A stretch of DNA of 42,495 bases from Clostridium sp. LS (GTDB lineage: Bacteria > Bacillota > Clostridia > Clostridiales > Clostridiaceae), in contig NZ_AUUU01000018.1 in NCBI RefSeq assembly GCF_002760435.1, forward strand, positions 1 to 42,495. The letters are read 5' to 3'. A program made the translations under genes and the position numbers. Shown here one piece after another: positions 8,814-16,395 of this stretch. The notes below the pieces were generated by a model. That model did no database searches. It had not been told where the DNA came from and saw nothing but the letters and a program-made list of their open reading frames with translations. Numbering within the stretch: position 1 is the stretch's first letter; each line of letters begins with the position of its first letter.

Positions 8814-9131
8814 TTATTTGCAAGTACATTTTGTTTTATCCTTGCAAATGCAATCTTTTGTTTCTGTTATAAGGTTCATCATGAACAATGTGAGTTTATT
8901 GCAGTTATTAATATTTAGACTATAGTAATTCCAGAGCCCTTCTTTCCTTACCTCAACAAGACCACATTCACTTAATACTTTCATATGATGAGAAAGTGTC
9001 GGCTGAGTAAAACCAAAATACTCCAGAATATCACATGCACACCTTTCACCACAGGATAGTATGTCAATTATTTTTAATCTGCTTGGATCAGATAACGCTT
9101 TAAAAATTTTAGAATTTTCTTCATATTCCAT
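8814..9131 (-). CDS. arsR: ArsR/SmtB-family arsenic repressor
   Basis: Winged-helix repressor of 105 aa; recognition helix TQPTLSHHMKVLSECGLV. Metal ligands lie at the start of the recognition unit: Cys27, Cys31 and Cys33 (SCGERCACDIL). The classical third Cys of CVCDLC is replaced by Leu, so Cys27 or the four Cys of the tail (CICKDKTKCTCK) may complete the site. First gene of the ars operon. The inverted repeat in its own promoter is the likely operator, released when As(III) binds. Confidence 0.93.
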   Translation of the reverse strand: MEYEENSKIFKALSDPSRLKIIDILSCGERCACDILEYFGFTQPTLSHHMKVLSECGLVEVRKEGLWNYYSLNINNCNKLTLFMMNLITETKDCICKDKTKCTCK

Positions 9132-9149
9132 CCTTATTCGTACCTTTCC

Positions 9150-9201
9150 TATATAGATGACAATCTATATACAACATAAACCATTATCTATATATTGTCA
9201 A
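9150..9201 (-). promoter_or_regulatory. ars promoter and ArsR operator
   Basis: On the minus strand: -35 TTGACA (9196-9201), 17-bp spacer, -10 TATGTT (9173-9178), then a perfect inverted repeat TATATAGAT-4-ATCTATATA (9150-9171) over the expected transcription start. A second palindrome, ATATATTG-T-CAATATAT (9190-9206), covers the -35 box. Further half-sites ATCTATATA are seen at 9187-9195 and near 9250. Repressor bound here would block polymerase directly. Confidence 0.8.
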
Positions 9202-9319
9202 TATATACAATATATATTTTAACTATTTTTTAACACTAAATAAATATCTATCTATATAGTTAAATTATTCAAAAATCTTATTATTGTTACAAAATTAATT
9301 TATAAAAAATTAAGACTGG

Positions 9320-9347
9320 AGTGTAATTTTAAAATATAAATCACACT
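9320..9347 (-). terminator. Terminator of the sensor kinase operon
   Basis: AGTGTAATTT (9320-9329) pairs with AAATCACACT (9338-9347) with one mismatch. On the minus strand TTAATTTTTTATA follows about 10 nt later. It sits 45 bp past the kinase stop. Confidence 0.55.
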
Positions 9348-9391
9348 GCAATCTCATTTTATGGTTCCTTAAATCAACTTTTTTATACAGA

Positions 9392-10795
9392 TTAGTTTTC
9401 TGGCAGTTCAATAGTAAATGTAGTTCCAGAATTAATTTTACTTTCTAAATAGATTTTTCCATCATGAGCTTCAACAAAGGCCTTAGTAATTGTAAGTCCA
9501 ATACCAGAGCCCCCAGTATTTCTATCACGTGATATATCACTTCTGTAAAATCGCTCAAATATATGAGGTATATCTTTTTCAGGTATTCCAATTCCATCAT
9601 CAATAACTTTAATTATAATCTTTTGCTTTTCTTTTTTTAGGACAACTGAAACTTTACCGTTAGGCCTTAAATATTTATAAGAATTTGAAAGCAGGTTATT
9701 CATGATCTGCTTAAATTTATCTACATCAATTACCGACATTACCTGTTGAGTTATATCACTGGTTAATTCATATTTTTCTTTTATATAAAGGGGTTTATAA
9801 GTATCAATTATTTTTTCTAATTCCTCTGAAAGATTAACTTTACTTTTATTTAGACTATTATTAGTCTGTTCGAGCTTTGCTAAATCTCTTAAGTTATCAA
9901 CCATTTTTGTCATTCTCTCAATTTCTTCATAAAAAGTTTCAAATCTTTCACTTGTGGGCTCCCAAATGCCATCCATAAAGGCTTCTATATGAGTTTTCAA
10001 AGTAGTTAAAGGGGTTCTTAACTCATGAGCCATATCAGAGGTTAATCTTTTTCTAAGCATTTCCTGACTATTTAAGCTTTCTGCAAGATAATTTATAGCA
10101 TTTGATAACTCATCTATTTCTTTAGTAGTCGTTTTAATCTCTACTTTCGCATTTAAATCTCCATGTCTGATCTTATTTGCGGTTTCAGTTATTTTAGATA
10201 ACGGTTTTGATATTTGTTTCGAAAGAATAATACTTATGATAATTCCAAAAATTAAAGCCGCTAATGCTGAAATCATTAACGAATGATTTAATGTACTAAT
10301 AAATGACAGAGATGCAGAAGATAAATATGAAGTTCCAAAATATCCAATTATTATGGTACCTTTATCTTCATCATTAAGACTTAATGAATATTTATCTTCA
10401 GTATATTCTCCCATATTGATGCCCGAAAAATTACGCATCATAGACCCCATCATTGGTCCCATCATATTTCCCATCATGTTTTTATGCTGCAAGTGGGACT
10501 TACCAGAAGAATAAACAGTATTATCATTATTGTCTTTTACTTCTATATATAATTCTTGTAATTCAGCATATCTTTGAATTTCATCATTATTTACTTTTGA
10601 AAAATCCTTTTGCCCACTATATAAATCCTGTATAATTTTTACTACATTTTCTACTTTTGTTTTATGCTCGTCAACTAAGTAATCTTTAAATTTATTTTCT
10701 ACTGTATAGTTTGAAATAGCACTAGCTAAAATAATCGAAACTAAAACTGCTAATATGAAACCTACTGATAATTTTCTCACTAAAGGTACTTTCAT
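9392..10795 (-). CDS. Sensor histidine kinase with Met-rich extracytoplasmic loop
   Basis: Membrane kinase of 467 aa: TM helix near 8-30, outer domain to about 165, second TM near 172-195, HAMP, HisKA with the phospho-accepting His in DMAHELRTPL, then N box NNLLSNSYKYL, G1 box DDGIGIP and G2 box GGSGIGL. The outer domain contains eight Met within about 15 residues (near MMGNMMGPMMGSMM), a thioether cluster of the sort that binds Cu(I) or Ag(I). This suggests a copper/silver or related envelope-metal sensor; the ligand is inferred. ATG overlaps the regulator stop as ATGA, so the pair is translationally coupled. Confidence 0.9.
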   Translation of the reverse strand: MKVPLVRKLSVGFILAVLVSIILASAISNYTVENKFKDYLVDEHKTKVENVVKIIQDLYSGQKDFSKVNNDEIQRYAELQELYIEVKDNNDNTVYSSGKSHLQHKNMMGNMMGPMMGSMMRNFSGINMGEYTEDKYSLSLNDEDKGTIIIGYFGTSYLSSASLSFISTLNHSLMISALAALIFGIIISIILSKQISKPLSKITETANKIRHGDLNAKVEIKTTTKEIDELSNAINYLAESLNSQEMLRKRLTSDMAHELRTPLTTLKTHIEAFMDGIWEPTSERFETFYEEIERMTKMVDNLRDLAKLEQTNNSLNKSKVNLSEELEKIIDTYKPLYIKEKYELTSDITQQVMSVIDVDKFKQIMNNLLSNSYKYLRPNGKVSVVLKKEKQKIIIKVIDDGIGIPEKDIPHIFERFYRSDISRDRNTGGSGIGLTITKAFVEAHDGKIYLESKINSGTTFTIELPEN

Positions 10796-11508
10796 TGTCT
10801 TACCTCATTGGAATTTGGGATAAATTTATATCCCATTCCATACACAGTTACTATATAAGTTGGTTCCTTAGGATTACTTTCTATCTTTTGACGAATATTT
10901 TTAACATAAGAATCTATAGTTCTATCAAAACCTTCATAATCTGATCCAAAGGCCTTTTCAACTAATTTCTCTCTAGAAAATATCTGTTCTGGGTTTGTAA
11001 TAAAAACTATTAGTATTTTAAATTCATTTGCAGTTAAGTTTACATTTTCACCTCGTTTTTTAACTTCCATTTTTTTAATATTAACTTCTAAATCTCCATT
11101 ATTAAAAGTTAAAAAATCAGCCATAGGCGTGAAATCTCTGTAAGCTCTTCTAAGTAAAGCTCTGACCCTTGCTACAAGTTCTCTGACACTAAATGGTTTT
11201 GTTAAATAATCATCAGCACCCATGGATATCCCTTCTATTTTGTCATCCTCTTCAACCTTAGCCGTAAGCATAATAATTGGTACGCTGGAGGCAGTTCTAA
11301 TTTTACTGCATACTTCTTCACCAGTTATTTTAGGAAGCATTAAATCTAAAACTATTAAATGAACGGTTTCATTATTATATATATTTAATGCAGTTTCACC
11401 ATCCATAGCTGTAATCACTTCAAAACCATCTTTCTCTAAATAAGCTCTTACTACATCTAATATATTCTGTTCATCATCTACAACTAATATTTTAAATTTA
11501 CTATTCAT
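10792..11508 (-). CDS. OmpR-family response regulator
   Basis: Receiver domain with acidic pocket VVDDEQN, phospho-acceptor Asp in LIVLDLMLPKITG, conserved Thr in MLTAKVEED and Lys in DYLTKPF, followed by a winged-helix domain (DRTIDSYVKNIRQKIE, VYGMGYKF). I start at ATG 11508, eight nt after CTGGAGG; the in-frame GTG at 11517 lies within that site. Overlaps the partner kinase by 4 bp and follows the SHOCT gene. It probably binds the tandem 11-bp repeats ahead of the SHOCT gene and so autoregulates the operon. Confidence 0.92.
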   Translation of the reverse strand: MNSKFKILVVDDEQNILDVVRAYLEKDGFEVITAMDGETALNIYNNETVHLIVLDLMLPKITGEEVCSKIRTASSVPIIMLTAKVEEDDKIEGISMGADDYLTKPFSVRELVARVRALLRRAYRDFTPMADFLTFNNGDLEVNIKKMEVKKRGENVNLTANEFKILIVFITNPEQIFSREKLVEKAFGSDYEGFDRTIDSYVKNIRQKIESNPKEPTYIVTVYGMGYKFIPNSNEVRQ

Positions 11509-11586
11509 GCGTACCACCTCCAGGATTACTTACCATTATTATATTACTTTACACTTTGTTGTATATAGAGAAATTTAGAAGTATTT

Positions 11587-11823
11587 TTATTTTTTCTGTG
11601 AAAGTATTTCTTTTCTTTTTAAGTATTCCTCTTGGCTCATTTCTCCACTCGCAAATTTTTCATTAAGTATTTTCATTGCATCACTAGATTTATTTGTATA
11701 ACTTTTAAATAATTTAACAGCTAGTACCGCAAATACTATAAATATTAGCATTTTAAAGCCCATTGCTAAAAACATTCCTCCATACCCAATAGAATTTACT
11801 GGCCCAAAACCATTACAAAACAT
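11587..11823 (-). CDS. Small SHOCT-domain membrane protein
   Basis: Protein of 78 aa: one transmembrane helix (about 20-43, FLAMGFKMLIFIVFAVLAV) and a C-terminal SHOCT motif (LNEKFASGEMSQEEYLKRKEIL). SHOCT peptides often sit in copper and envelope-stress operons, where their role is not defined. AGAGGAGGAG precedes the ATG. First gene of the SHOCT-regulator-kinase operon, which ties it to the two-component system. Confidence 0.88.
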   Translation of the reverse strand: MFCNGFGPVNSIGYGGMFLAMGFKMLIFIVFAVLAVKLFKSYTNKSSDAMKILNEKFASGEMSQEEYLKRKEILSQKK

Positions 11824-11871
11824 AAGTTACTCCTCCTCTTAAAATAAAATTTTGTTTTTTTCTTTGAGACT

Positions 11872-11908
11872 ATTATACAAATTAAATATGGAGGAATTAT
11901 GGAGAAAT
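11872..11908 (-). promoter_or_regulatory. Promoter with tandem 11-bp response-regulator sites
   Basis: TATGGAGGAAT (11887-11897) and TATGGAGAAAT (11898-11908) are abutting 11-bp direct repeats with one mismatch. They occupy the -35 region ahead of a consensus -10 TATAAT (minus strand, 11872-11877). No good -35 is present. This is the layout of an OmpR/PhoB-type activated promoter, and the likely binder is the response regulator encoded in the same operon. Confidence 0.7.
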
Positions 11909-11937
11909 CATAATATATATCTACAAAAACTAGAAAA

Positions 11938-11965
11938 CTGTACACCATTAAATTTAGGTGCACAG
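11938..11965 (-). terminator. Terminator after the Cys/His-rich gene
   Basis: CTGTACACC pairs with GGTGCACAG with one mismatch; the minus strand continues TTTTCTAGTTTTT. It ends the transcript of the 12067-12411 gene and insulates the two-component operon. Confidence 0.7.
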
Positions 11966-12066
11966 CTTATAAAATGCTTATCTTTAAGCATTACCCTTTA
12001 GATCATATTAATTTCAAAAACTATCCCCATTAGAAATAATATTAATAAACTTTATATGATAACTTT

Positions 12067-12411
12067 TTATCTGCAGCTGCAATCATGATGATGACGATGA
12101 CATCGACAACATTTTAGACAGCATTTATTTTTTTTCATAAAGCATAAGAATTCTTTAACTGCCTTCTCATACCCTTTTTTGCATCCTTTTTCAAATCCTT
12201 TGCATTTTCCTTTTTCATAGCCTTCCTTGTAGACTTCTTCTAACATATCTGTGAAGCAGCCTTTATCTTCATCAAAGCAACTGTCCATTTCTTCTATACT
12301 TTCAAATTTATCTTCATCAAAGTATTTTTCTTCATCAAAATATTTTTCTTCTTCAAAAAATATATCTTCTTCACAGCATTTAAAATCTTTTCTACAATTC
12401 TTGTTATCCAT
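12067..12411 (-). CDS. Acidic protein with Cys/His-rich tail, possible metal binder
   Basis: Protein of 114 aa with 15 cysteines. ATG 12411 is 8 nt from AAAGGAG; the upstream ATG has no site. Three parts: a Glu/Asp/Phe/Tyr segment with near-repeats (EEEKYFDEEKYFDEDKF), a Lys/Gly/Cys segment (YEKGKCKGFEKGCKKGYEKA), and a tail dense in Cys and His (CCLKCCRCHRHHHDCSCR). No enzyme domain is visible. The tail looks like a soft-metal or zinc store and the gene stands between metal-sensing and nitrogen genes, but this is inference. Similar clostridial proteins are listed as hypothetical. Confidence 0.8.
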   Translation of the reverse strand: MDNKNCRKDFKCCEEDIFFEEEKYFDEEKYFDEDKFESIEEMDSCFDEDKGCFTDMLEEVYKEGYEKGKCKGFEKGCKKGYEKAVKEFLCFMKKNKCCLKCCRCHRHHHDCSCR

Positions 12412-12582
12412 TTTTTTCTCTCCTTTGTATTCATATAATTTTTTATTCATACTATTCTAGATGAAATATTACTTCAAATCACCTAATTCTATATTATGCT
12501 GAGTACGTTTATTTGTTATTAAAACTGAATAAAAAAATAAATTGTAGAAATCTAAAACTATTATAATACGATATTTATTACA

Positions 12583-12632
12583 AAATAAAAAGTCATGGGT
12601 ATAAAGAGAAGCAATTCCCTTATATCCATGAC
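12583..12632 (-). terminator. Terminator of the amt-glnB operon
   Basis: GTCATGG (12592-12598) pairs with CCATGAC (12626-12632), extended inward by a TATAA/TTATA stretch. The minus strand then reads TTTTTATTTTG. About 60 bp past the PII stop. Confidence 0.8.
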
Positions 12633-12692
12633 AATTATCTAAAATTTCAATTTAATCTCTAAGGTTATAACCTTGATTATCTTATCAGTATT

Positions 12693-13031
12693 TTATAGAG
12701 CGTCTTTTCCACGTTCTCCAGTACGTATTCTTACAACATCTTCAGCATCATAGATGAATATCTTTCCATCTCCATAATTGCCTGTACTAATTTCTTTCAA
12801 AACCTTATCTATTATTAGTTCTGCAACGTCAGGAGCCACAACTGTTTCAACTTTAACTTTAGGTAATAGATTCACATTGTATTCTGTGCCTCTATAAATT
12901 GTTTTATATCCTTTTTGATTACCGTAACCCATAATATTTGAAATCATAACACCATTAGCATTGCAATCACTTAAGATTTTCTTTAATTCTTCTAACTTTT
13001 CACCCTTAATAACAATTTCTAATTTTTTCAT
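12693..13031 (-). CDS. glnB: Nitrogen regulatory protein P-II
   Basis: PII family protein of 112 aa that senses 2-oxoglutarate and ATP/ADP and gates the ammonium channel. The T-loop Tyr51 is in the usual place (IYRGTEYNVNLLPKVKVE), the B-loop is TGNYGDGKIFI and the C-terminal segment is VVRIRTGERG. Twenty-two bp downstream of amt, as in the usual amtB-glnK pair, so it probably acts as GlnK. RBS is GGGAGG. Confidence 0.94.
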   Translation of the reverse strand: MKKLEIVIKGEKLEELKKILSDCNANGVMISNIMGYGNQKGYKTIYRGTEYNVNLLPKVKVETVVAPDVAELIIDKVLKEISTGNYGDGKIFIYDAEDVVRIRTGERGKDAL

Positions 13032-13052
13032 ACCATGACCTCCCTTTCTATA

Positions 13053-14642
13053 TTATATTGCACTTGAGTTTCCTTTAAACCTTAAAGTTTGCTTTACTTC
13101 TATATTATCTTGTGAATCATAATCAAGTTCAGGATTCTTCACTAATTGTACGTCTGGATACCCAAGGACACCCATTTCAGGAATGTCTAAACCATTTAAT
13201 TCTTCTTCAGGTGTAACTCTTATACCCCAAACTTTATCAATAAATTTTAAGAAAATATAAGAAACACCACATCCCCAGACGAATAAAACTATAATAGCAA
13301 TAAATTGTGCTGCAAATTGAGAAGGATCACCAAAGAATAAACCTCTTACACCCCCAGCAACACCGTTTAAACCATCACCATAAGAACCATCAGCCAATAA
13401 TCCAAGAGAAAGAATTCCCCAAAGTCCATTAACACAGTGAACTGATATTGCACCAACTGGATCATCAATTTTTAACTTATTTTCTACAAACGCAACTGAT
13501 ACGCAAACAAGCAACCCTGCTACACCACCTATAAAGAAAGCAGAAGGTGCATTTACAAAAGCACAAGGTGCAGTAATAGCAACAAGTCCAGCAAGAGCTC
13601 CGTTAGCTGTCATTGATGGATCTGGTTTACCATACTTAACCCACATATAGAACATTGCAACAAGTCCGCCAATTGCTCCAGCTATCATAGTATTTGTAGC
13701 TACTACAGATAATCTAAAATCAGATGCATTTAATGTAGAACCAGCATTAAACGAGAACCAACAGAAGAATAAAACAATAGTACCAATAATAGCCATTGGA
13801 ATATCATGTCCTGGGAAAGGTCTTGCAGTTCCATCTTTTTTAAATTTACCTATTCTAGGCCCAATAATTATCGCACTTGATAAAGCAATCATTCCACCCA
13901 TTGAGTGAACAACACCAGAACCAGCGAAGTCAACAACACCATGACCTAATCCAAAATTTGAACCAAGAGTCGCAAGCCAGCCGCCTCCCCATACCCAGTT
14001 TCCGAAAAGTGGATATAAAAACATTGAAATAAAGAATGATAAAATAACAACTGCAGAATATTTAACTCTTTCTGCTAAAGCACCAGTTGGAATTGTAACA
14101 GTAGTGTCCATGAACACCATTTGGAAGAAGAATAATGCGTATATTCCCGGATCATAAATACCTGTACCTGATAACATGAAGCCATTATATCCAAGAATTC
14201 CACCAAGACCGGGTATTGAAAGCATTGAAGTTAATCCAGCCGCTCCACCAGATCCAAGCCCTGCTGCTCCACCAGATCCACCAAATTGAAGAGCAAATCC
14301 TGTTAAGAAATATCCAATTGCTCCTACTAAAAATACCATAAAGTTCATAGTCATAGTATGAGCTGCATTTTTACCACGACAAAATCCTGTCTCTACCATT
14401 GCAAATCCACATTGAAAAAAGAAAACCATGAATCCAGTTATCATAACCCATACAAAGTTTGCTCCATAATAACCTTTATTTGCTACAGTTGCAACATCAT
14501 TCAATGTTTCACTGCCTGTTGTTGCTATATAAGAAGCCCCTGTAGGATCAGAACCTCCTGCTGGTGAAAGTGCTAAAACTAACATTACAGCTAAAGCACC
14601 TAAGAATACTATAATTGCGCCCAATTTTGCTGAACTTTTCAT
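13053..14642 (-). CDS. amt: Ammonium transporter Amt
   Basis: Trimeric channel for NH4+/NH3 uptake, 529 aa, longer than the usual 400-450. The extra length is an N-terminal signal-like helix, a roughly 50-residue outer segment and a Gly/Ala-rich loop (GGSGGAAGLGSGGAAGL). The twin pore histidines are visible in FAGSGVVHSMGG and SVHCVNGLWG, and the selectivity region in FFFQCGFAMVETG. AAGGAGG precedes the ATG. Middle gene of a three-gene nitrogen operon with PII downstream and a small membrane protein upstream. Confidence 0.95.
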   Translation of the reverse strand: MKSSAKLGAIIVFLGALAVMLVLALSPAGGSDPTGASYIATTGSETLNDVATVANKGYYGANFVWVMITGFMVFFFQCGFAMVETGFCRGKNAAHTMTMNFMVFLVGAIGYFLTGFALQFGGSGGAAGLGSGGAAGLTSMLSIPGLGGILGYNGFMLSGTGIYDPGIYALFFFQMVFMDTTVTIPTGALAERVKYSAVVILSFFISMFLYPLFGNWVWGGGWLATLGSNFGLGHGVVDFAGSGVVHSMGGMIALSSAIIIGPRIGKFKKDGTARPFPGHDIPMAIIGTIVLFFCWFSFNAGSTLNASDFRLSVVATNTMIAGAIGGLVAMFYMWVKYGKPDPSMTANGALAGLVAITAPCAFVNAPSAFFIGGVAGLLVCVSVAFVENKLKIDDPVGAISVHCVNGLWGILSLGLLADGSYGDGLNGVAGGVRGLFFGDPSQFAAQFIAIIVLFVWGCGVSYIFLKFIDKVWGIRVTPEEELNGLDIPEMGVLGYPDVQLVKNPELDYDSQDNIEVKQTLRFKGNSSAI

Positions 14643-14677
14643 GAATAATCCTCCTTTAAATAAAAATTAATTTTGTG

Positions 14678-14992
14678 TCATTTTGTGGAAACAATCTTTT
14701 TTGTTTTCTTGCTTTTAAAATTGCTCCAGGAAAATTTTGAAGAAGTTTTGTATAACTCTCCCTTTAACTTAGTTACAGATAGATAATATCTTATTCCTAA
14801 ATAAAAAACTAAAAATCCAAATACCGCTCCTGGAATTGAAGAGCTTAGAATTTTAAAATTAATATTATTTACAAAACTAAAAATGCTAAAAAATATTCCC
14901 AAAAAAATAATTATTATGCTACTTGCAAAAAGAATATTAATGATAATTACTTTGGATTTATCAGTAGCAGCAACTGTATTTTTTATTTTCAT
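14678..14992 (-). CDS. Small two-helix membrane protein in the amt operon
   Basis: Protein of 104 aa starting at ATG 14992, which has AAAGGAGGGATAAAT in front; the earlier ATG at 15013 lies upstream of that site. Two hydrophobic segments, about 20-45 and 54-72, then a basic cytoplasmic tail rich in Lys and Ser. First gene after the attenuator-like leader, 36 bp before amt, so it is co-transcribed with amt and PII. No known family recognised. Confidence 0.75.
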   Translation of the reverse strand: MKIKNTVAATDKSKVIIINILFASSIIIIFLGIFFSIFSFVNNINFKILSSSIPGAVFGFLVFYLGIRYYLSVTKLKGELYKTSSKFSWSNFKSKKTKKIVSTK

Positions 14993-15122
14993 ATTTATCC
15001 CTCCTTTCATCACACATTCTTTTTTCTTCTCCAGTAAAACCCAAATTTCTCAATAATAAAAAAATAGAACCAATTTACTTAAAATTGACTCCATTGTCAT
15101 AACAATTATTCATAATAAAAAA

Positions 15123-15152
15123 GGACGTCTAATATCACAATATTAGACGCCC
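15123..15152 (-). terminator. Leader terminator (attenuator) ahead of the amt operon
   Basis: A 10-bp perfect stem (15126-15135 with 15140-15149), extended by GG/CC, is followed on the minus strand by CCTTTTTTATT. It sits only about 20 nt after the predicted start of the nitrogen operon and 130 bp before its first gene. Most transcripts should stop here unless something prevents it. Confidence 0.75.
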
Positions 15153-15179
15153 TTGCCATTAACCATTACGTTTAATGTT

Positions 15180-15208
15180 ATTATATACCCATAAATGTAA
15201 AAAGTCAA
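15180..15208 (-). promoter_or_regulatory. Promoter of the amt operon
   Basis: On the minus strand: -35 TTGACT (15203-15208), 17-bp spacer and -10 TATAAT (15180-15185), a near-perfect housekeeping promoter. Predicted start near 15173. The CATTA-AACG-TAATG hairpin in the first nucleotides of the transcript precedes the leader terminator. Confidence 0.75.
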
Positions 15209-15329
15209 TACAAATTACATTTAATTTATAAAATTGTTAATCAAGGTATAAATGTATTAAAATGTAAAACTTTTTACAACTATGCTAATCTTATAATTAT
15301 TAATTATCATATAGTAATGAAAATATTAT

Positions 15330-15365
15330 AAGGCATTAAATACTATTTACAGTATCTAATGCCTT
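15330..15365. other. Long intergenic hairpin of unknown role
   Basis: AAGGCATTA (15330-15338) pairs with TAATGCCTT (15357-15365), and ATACT (15340-15344) with AGTAT (15351-15355), giving 14 pairs with one internal A/C mismatch and a 6-nt loop. No T tract follows on either strand. It lies upstream of the amt promoter in a 704-bp stretch without genes (14993-15696). Confidence 0.6.
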
Positions 15366-15392
15366 ACTAGCTAGATTAATAAAAAATGGCTA

Positions 15393-15424
15393 TGTATTAA
15401 AATCATTAAAAAGATTTTAATACA
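15393..15424. other. Second intergenic hairpin, perfect 12-bp stem
   Basis: TGTATTAAAATC (15393-15404) pairs perfectly with GATTTTAATACA (15413-15424) around an A-rich 8-nt loop. No T tract on either side. 15425-15570 between this and the kdpE terminator shows nothing else. Confidence 0.55.
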
Positions 15425-15571
15425 AGTTTGAAATATATTTAAGTATAGTTAAATTATATATCAAAAACATTACCAAAGCAATATATACATTTCAATAATA
15501 TGGATAAGAAGAAAACTTATTTTCAATAATAAATTTTATTAAACAATTCATTCAACTAAATTTAAAAAGAA

Positions 15572-15601
15572 GATAGTATTTCCAAAATTACAAATACTAT
15601 C
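15572..15601 (-). terminator. Terminator of the kdp operon
   Basis: GATAGTATTT (15572-15581) pairs with AAATACTATC (15592-15601). The minus strand continues TTCTTTTTAAATTT. About 95 bp beyond the kdpE stop. Confidence 0.75.
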
Positions 15602-15696
15602 CCCTTTTTATTAGGTGGGGTTATTATGTTTTCATAAATAATTATTGACATCGATAATAAAAATTATGCAAGTTTTAGATTTTTTAATTTAAAACA

Positions 15697-16395
15697 TTAA
15701 TCATCCACTAACCTATACCCCACTCCAACTTCTGTATAAATATACTGAGGCTGAGCTGGATTCTTTTCTATTTTTCTTCTGAGACTTGCCATAAATACTC
15801 TAAGGGACTGTGTTTCATTTCCTAGTGCTGCTCCCCATATTTCATTTATAATAAAATTATGAGTTAATACCTTTCCTGAGTATTTACAAAGAAGGGCCAT
15901 TATTTTATATTCTATAGGAGTTAAATGTATGTCTTCATTATCTATGGTTACTTTTCGTTTATTGAAGTCAACTATTAAACCCTTAACTTTAAAGGTATCC
16001 ATATTTTCCTTTTCACTAGATGTTATTACACTATGTCGTAATGATACTCTAACTCTAGCTAGAAGCTCTCCAATTCCAAAAGGCTTAGTCAAGTAATCAT
16101 CCGCTCCTTTGTCCAATGCTTCTATTTTCTGCCTTTCGTTTTCTCTTGCTGATACAATTATTATAGGAACCTTCGACCATTCCCTTACTTTTGTGACAAC
16201 TTCAATTCCATCAATATCTGGAAGACCTAAATCCAATATTATTAAATCAGGTTTATATGACATTGACAAGGATATAGCTTCTACCCCCTTGTCAGTTTCT
16301 ATATAATCATATCCTTGCACCTTCAAAGATGTTGTTATAAAATTTCTAATTGGCTTATCATCTTCAACTACAAGAATGTACGGTTTATTGTCCAT
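15697..16395 (-). CDS. kdpE: KdpE response regulator
   Basis: OmpR-family regulator of 232 aa that activates kdpFABC when K+ is scarce. Receiver acids in VVEDDKPI, phospho-acceptor Asp in LIILDLGLPDIDG, conserved Thr/Ser in IIVSARENE and Lys in DYLTKPFGIGEL. The winged-helix part ends RVFMASLRRKIE...TEVGVGYRLV. Its start overlaps the kdpD end by 11 bp, indicating coupled translation. Last gene of the operon. Confidence 0.95.
   Translation of the reverse strand: MDNKPYILVVEDDKPIRNFITTSLKVQGYDYIETDKGVEAISLSMSYKPDLIILDLGLPDIDGIEVVTKVREWSKVPIIIVSARENERQKIEALDKGADDYLTKPFGIGELLARVRVSLRHSVITSSEKENMDTFKVKGLIVDFNKRKVTIDNEDIHLTPIEYKIMALLCKYSGKVLTHNFIINEIWGAALGNETQSLRVFMASLRRKIEKNPAQPQYIYTEVGVGYRLVDD

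Noticed and set aside
14358..14567. Plus-strand ORF inside amt
   Set aside because: Antisense shadow of amt.
15123..15152. ANTAR-type antitermination target
   Set aside because: The hairpin loop is 4 nt without the A1/G4 hexaloop pattern; left as an attenuator of unknown control.
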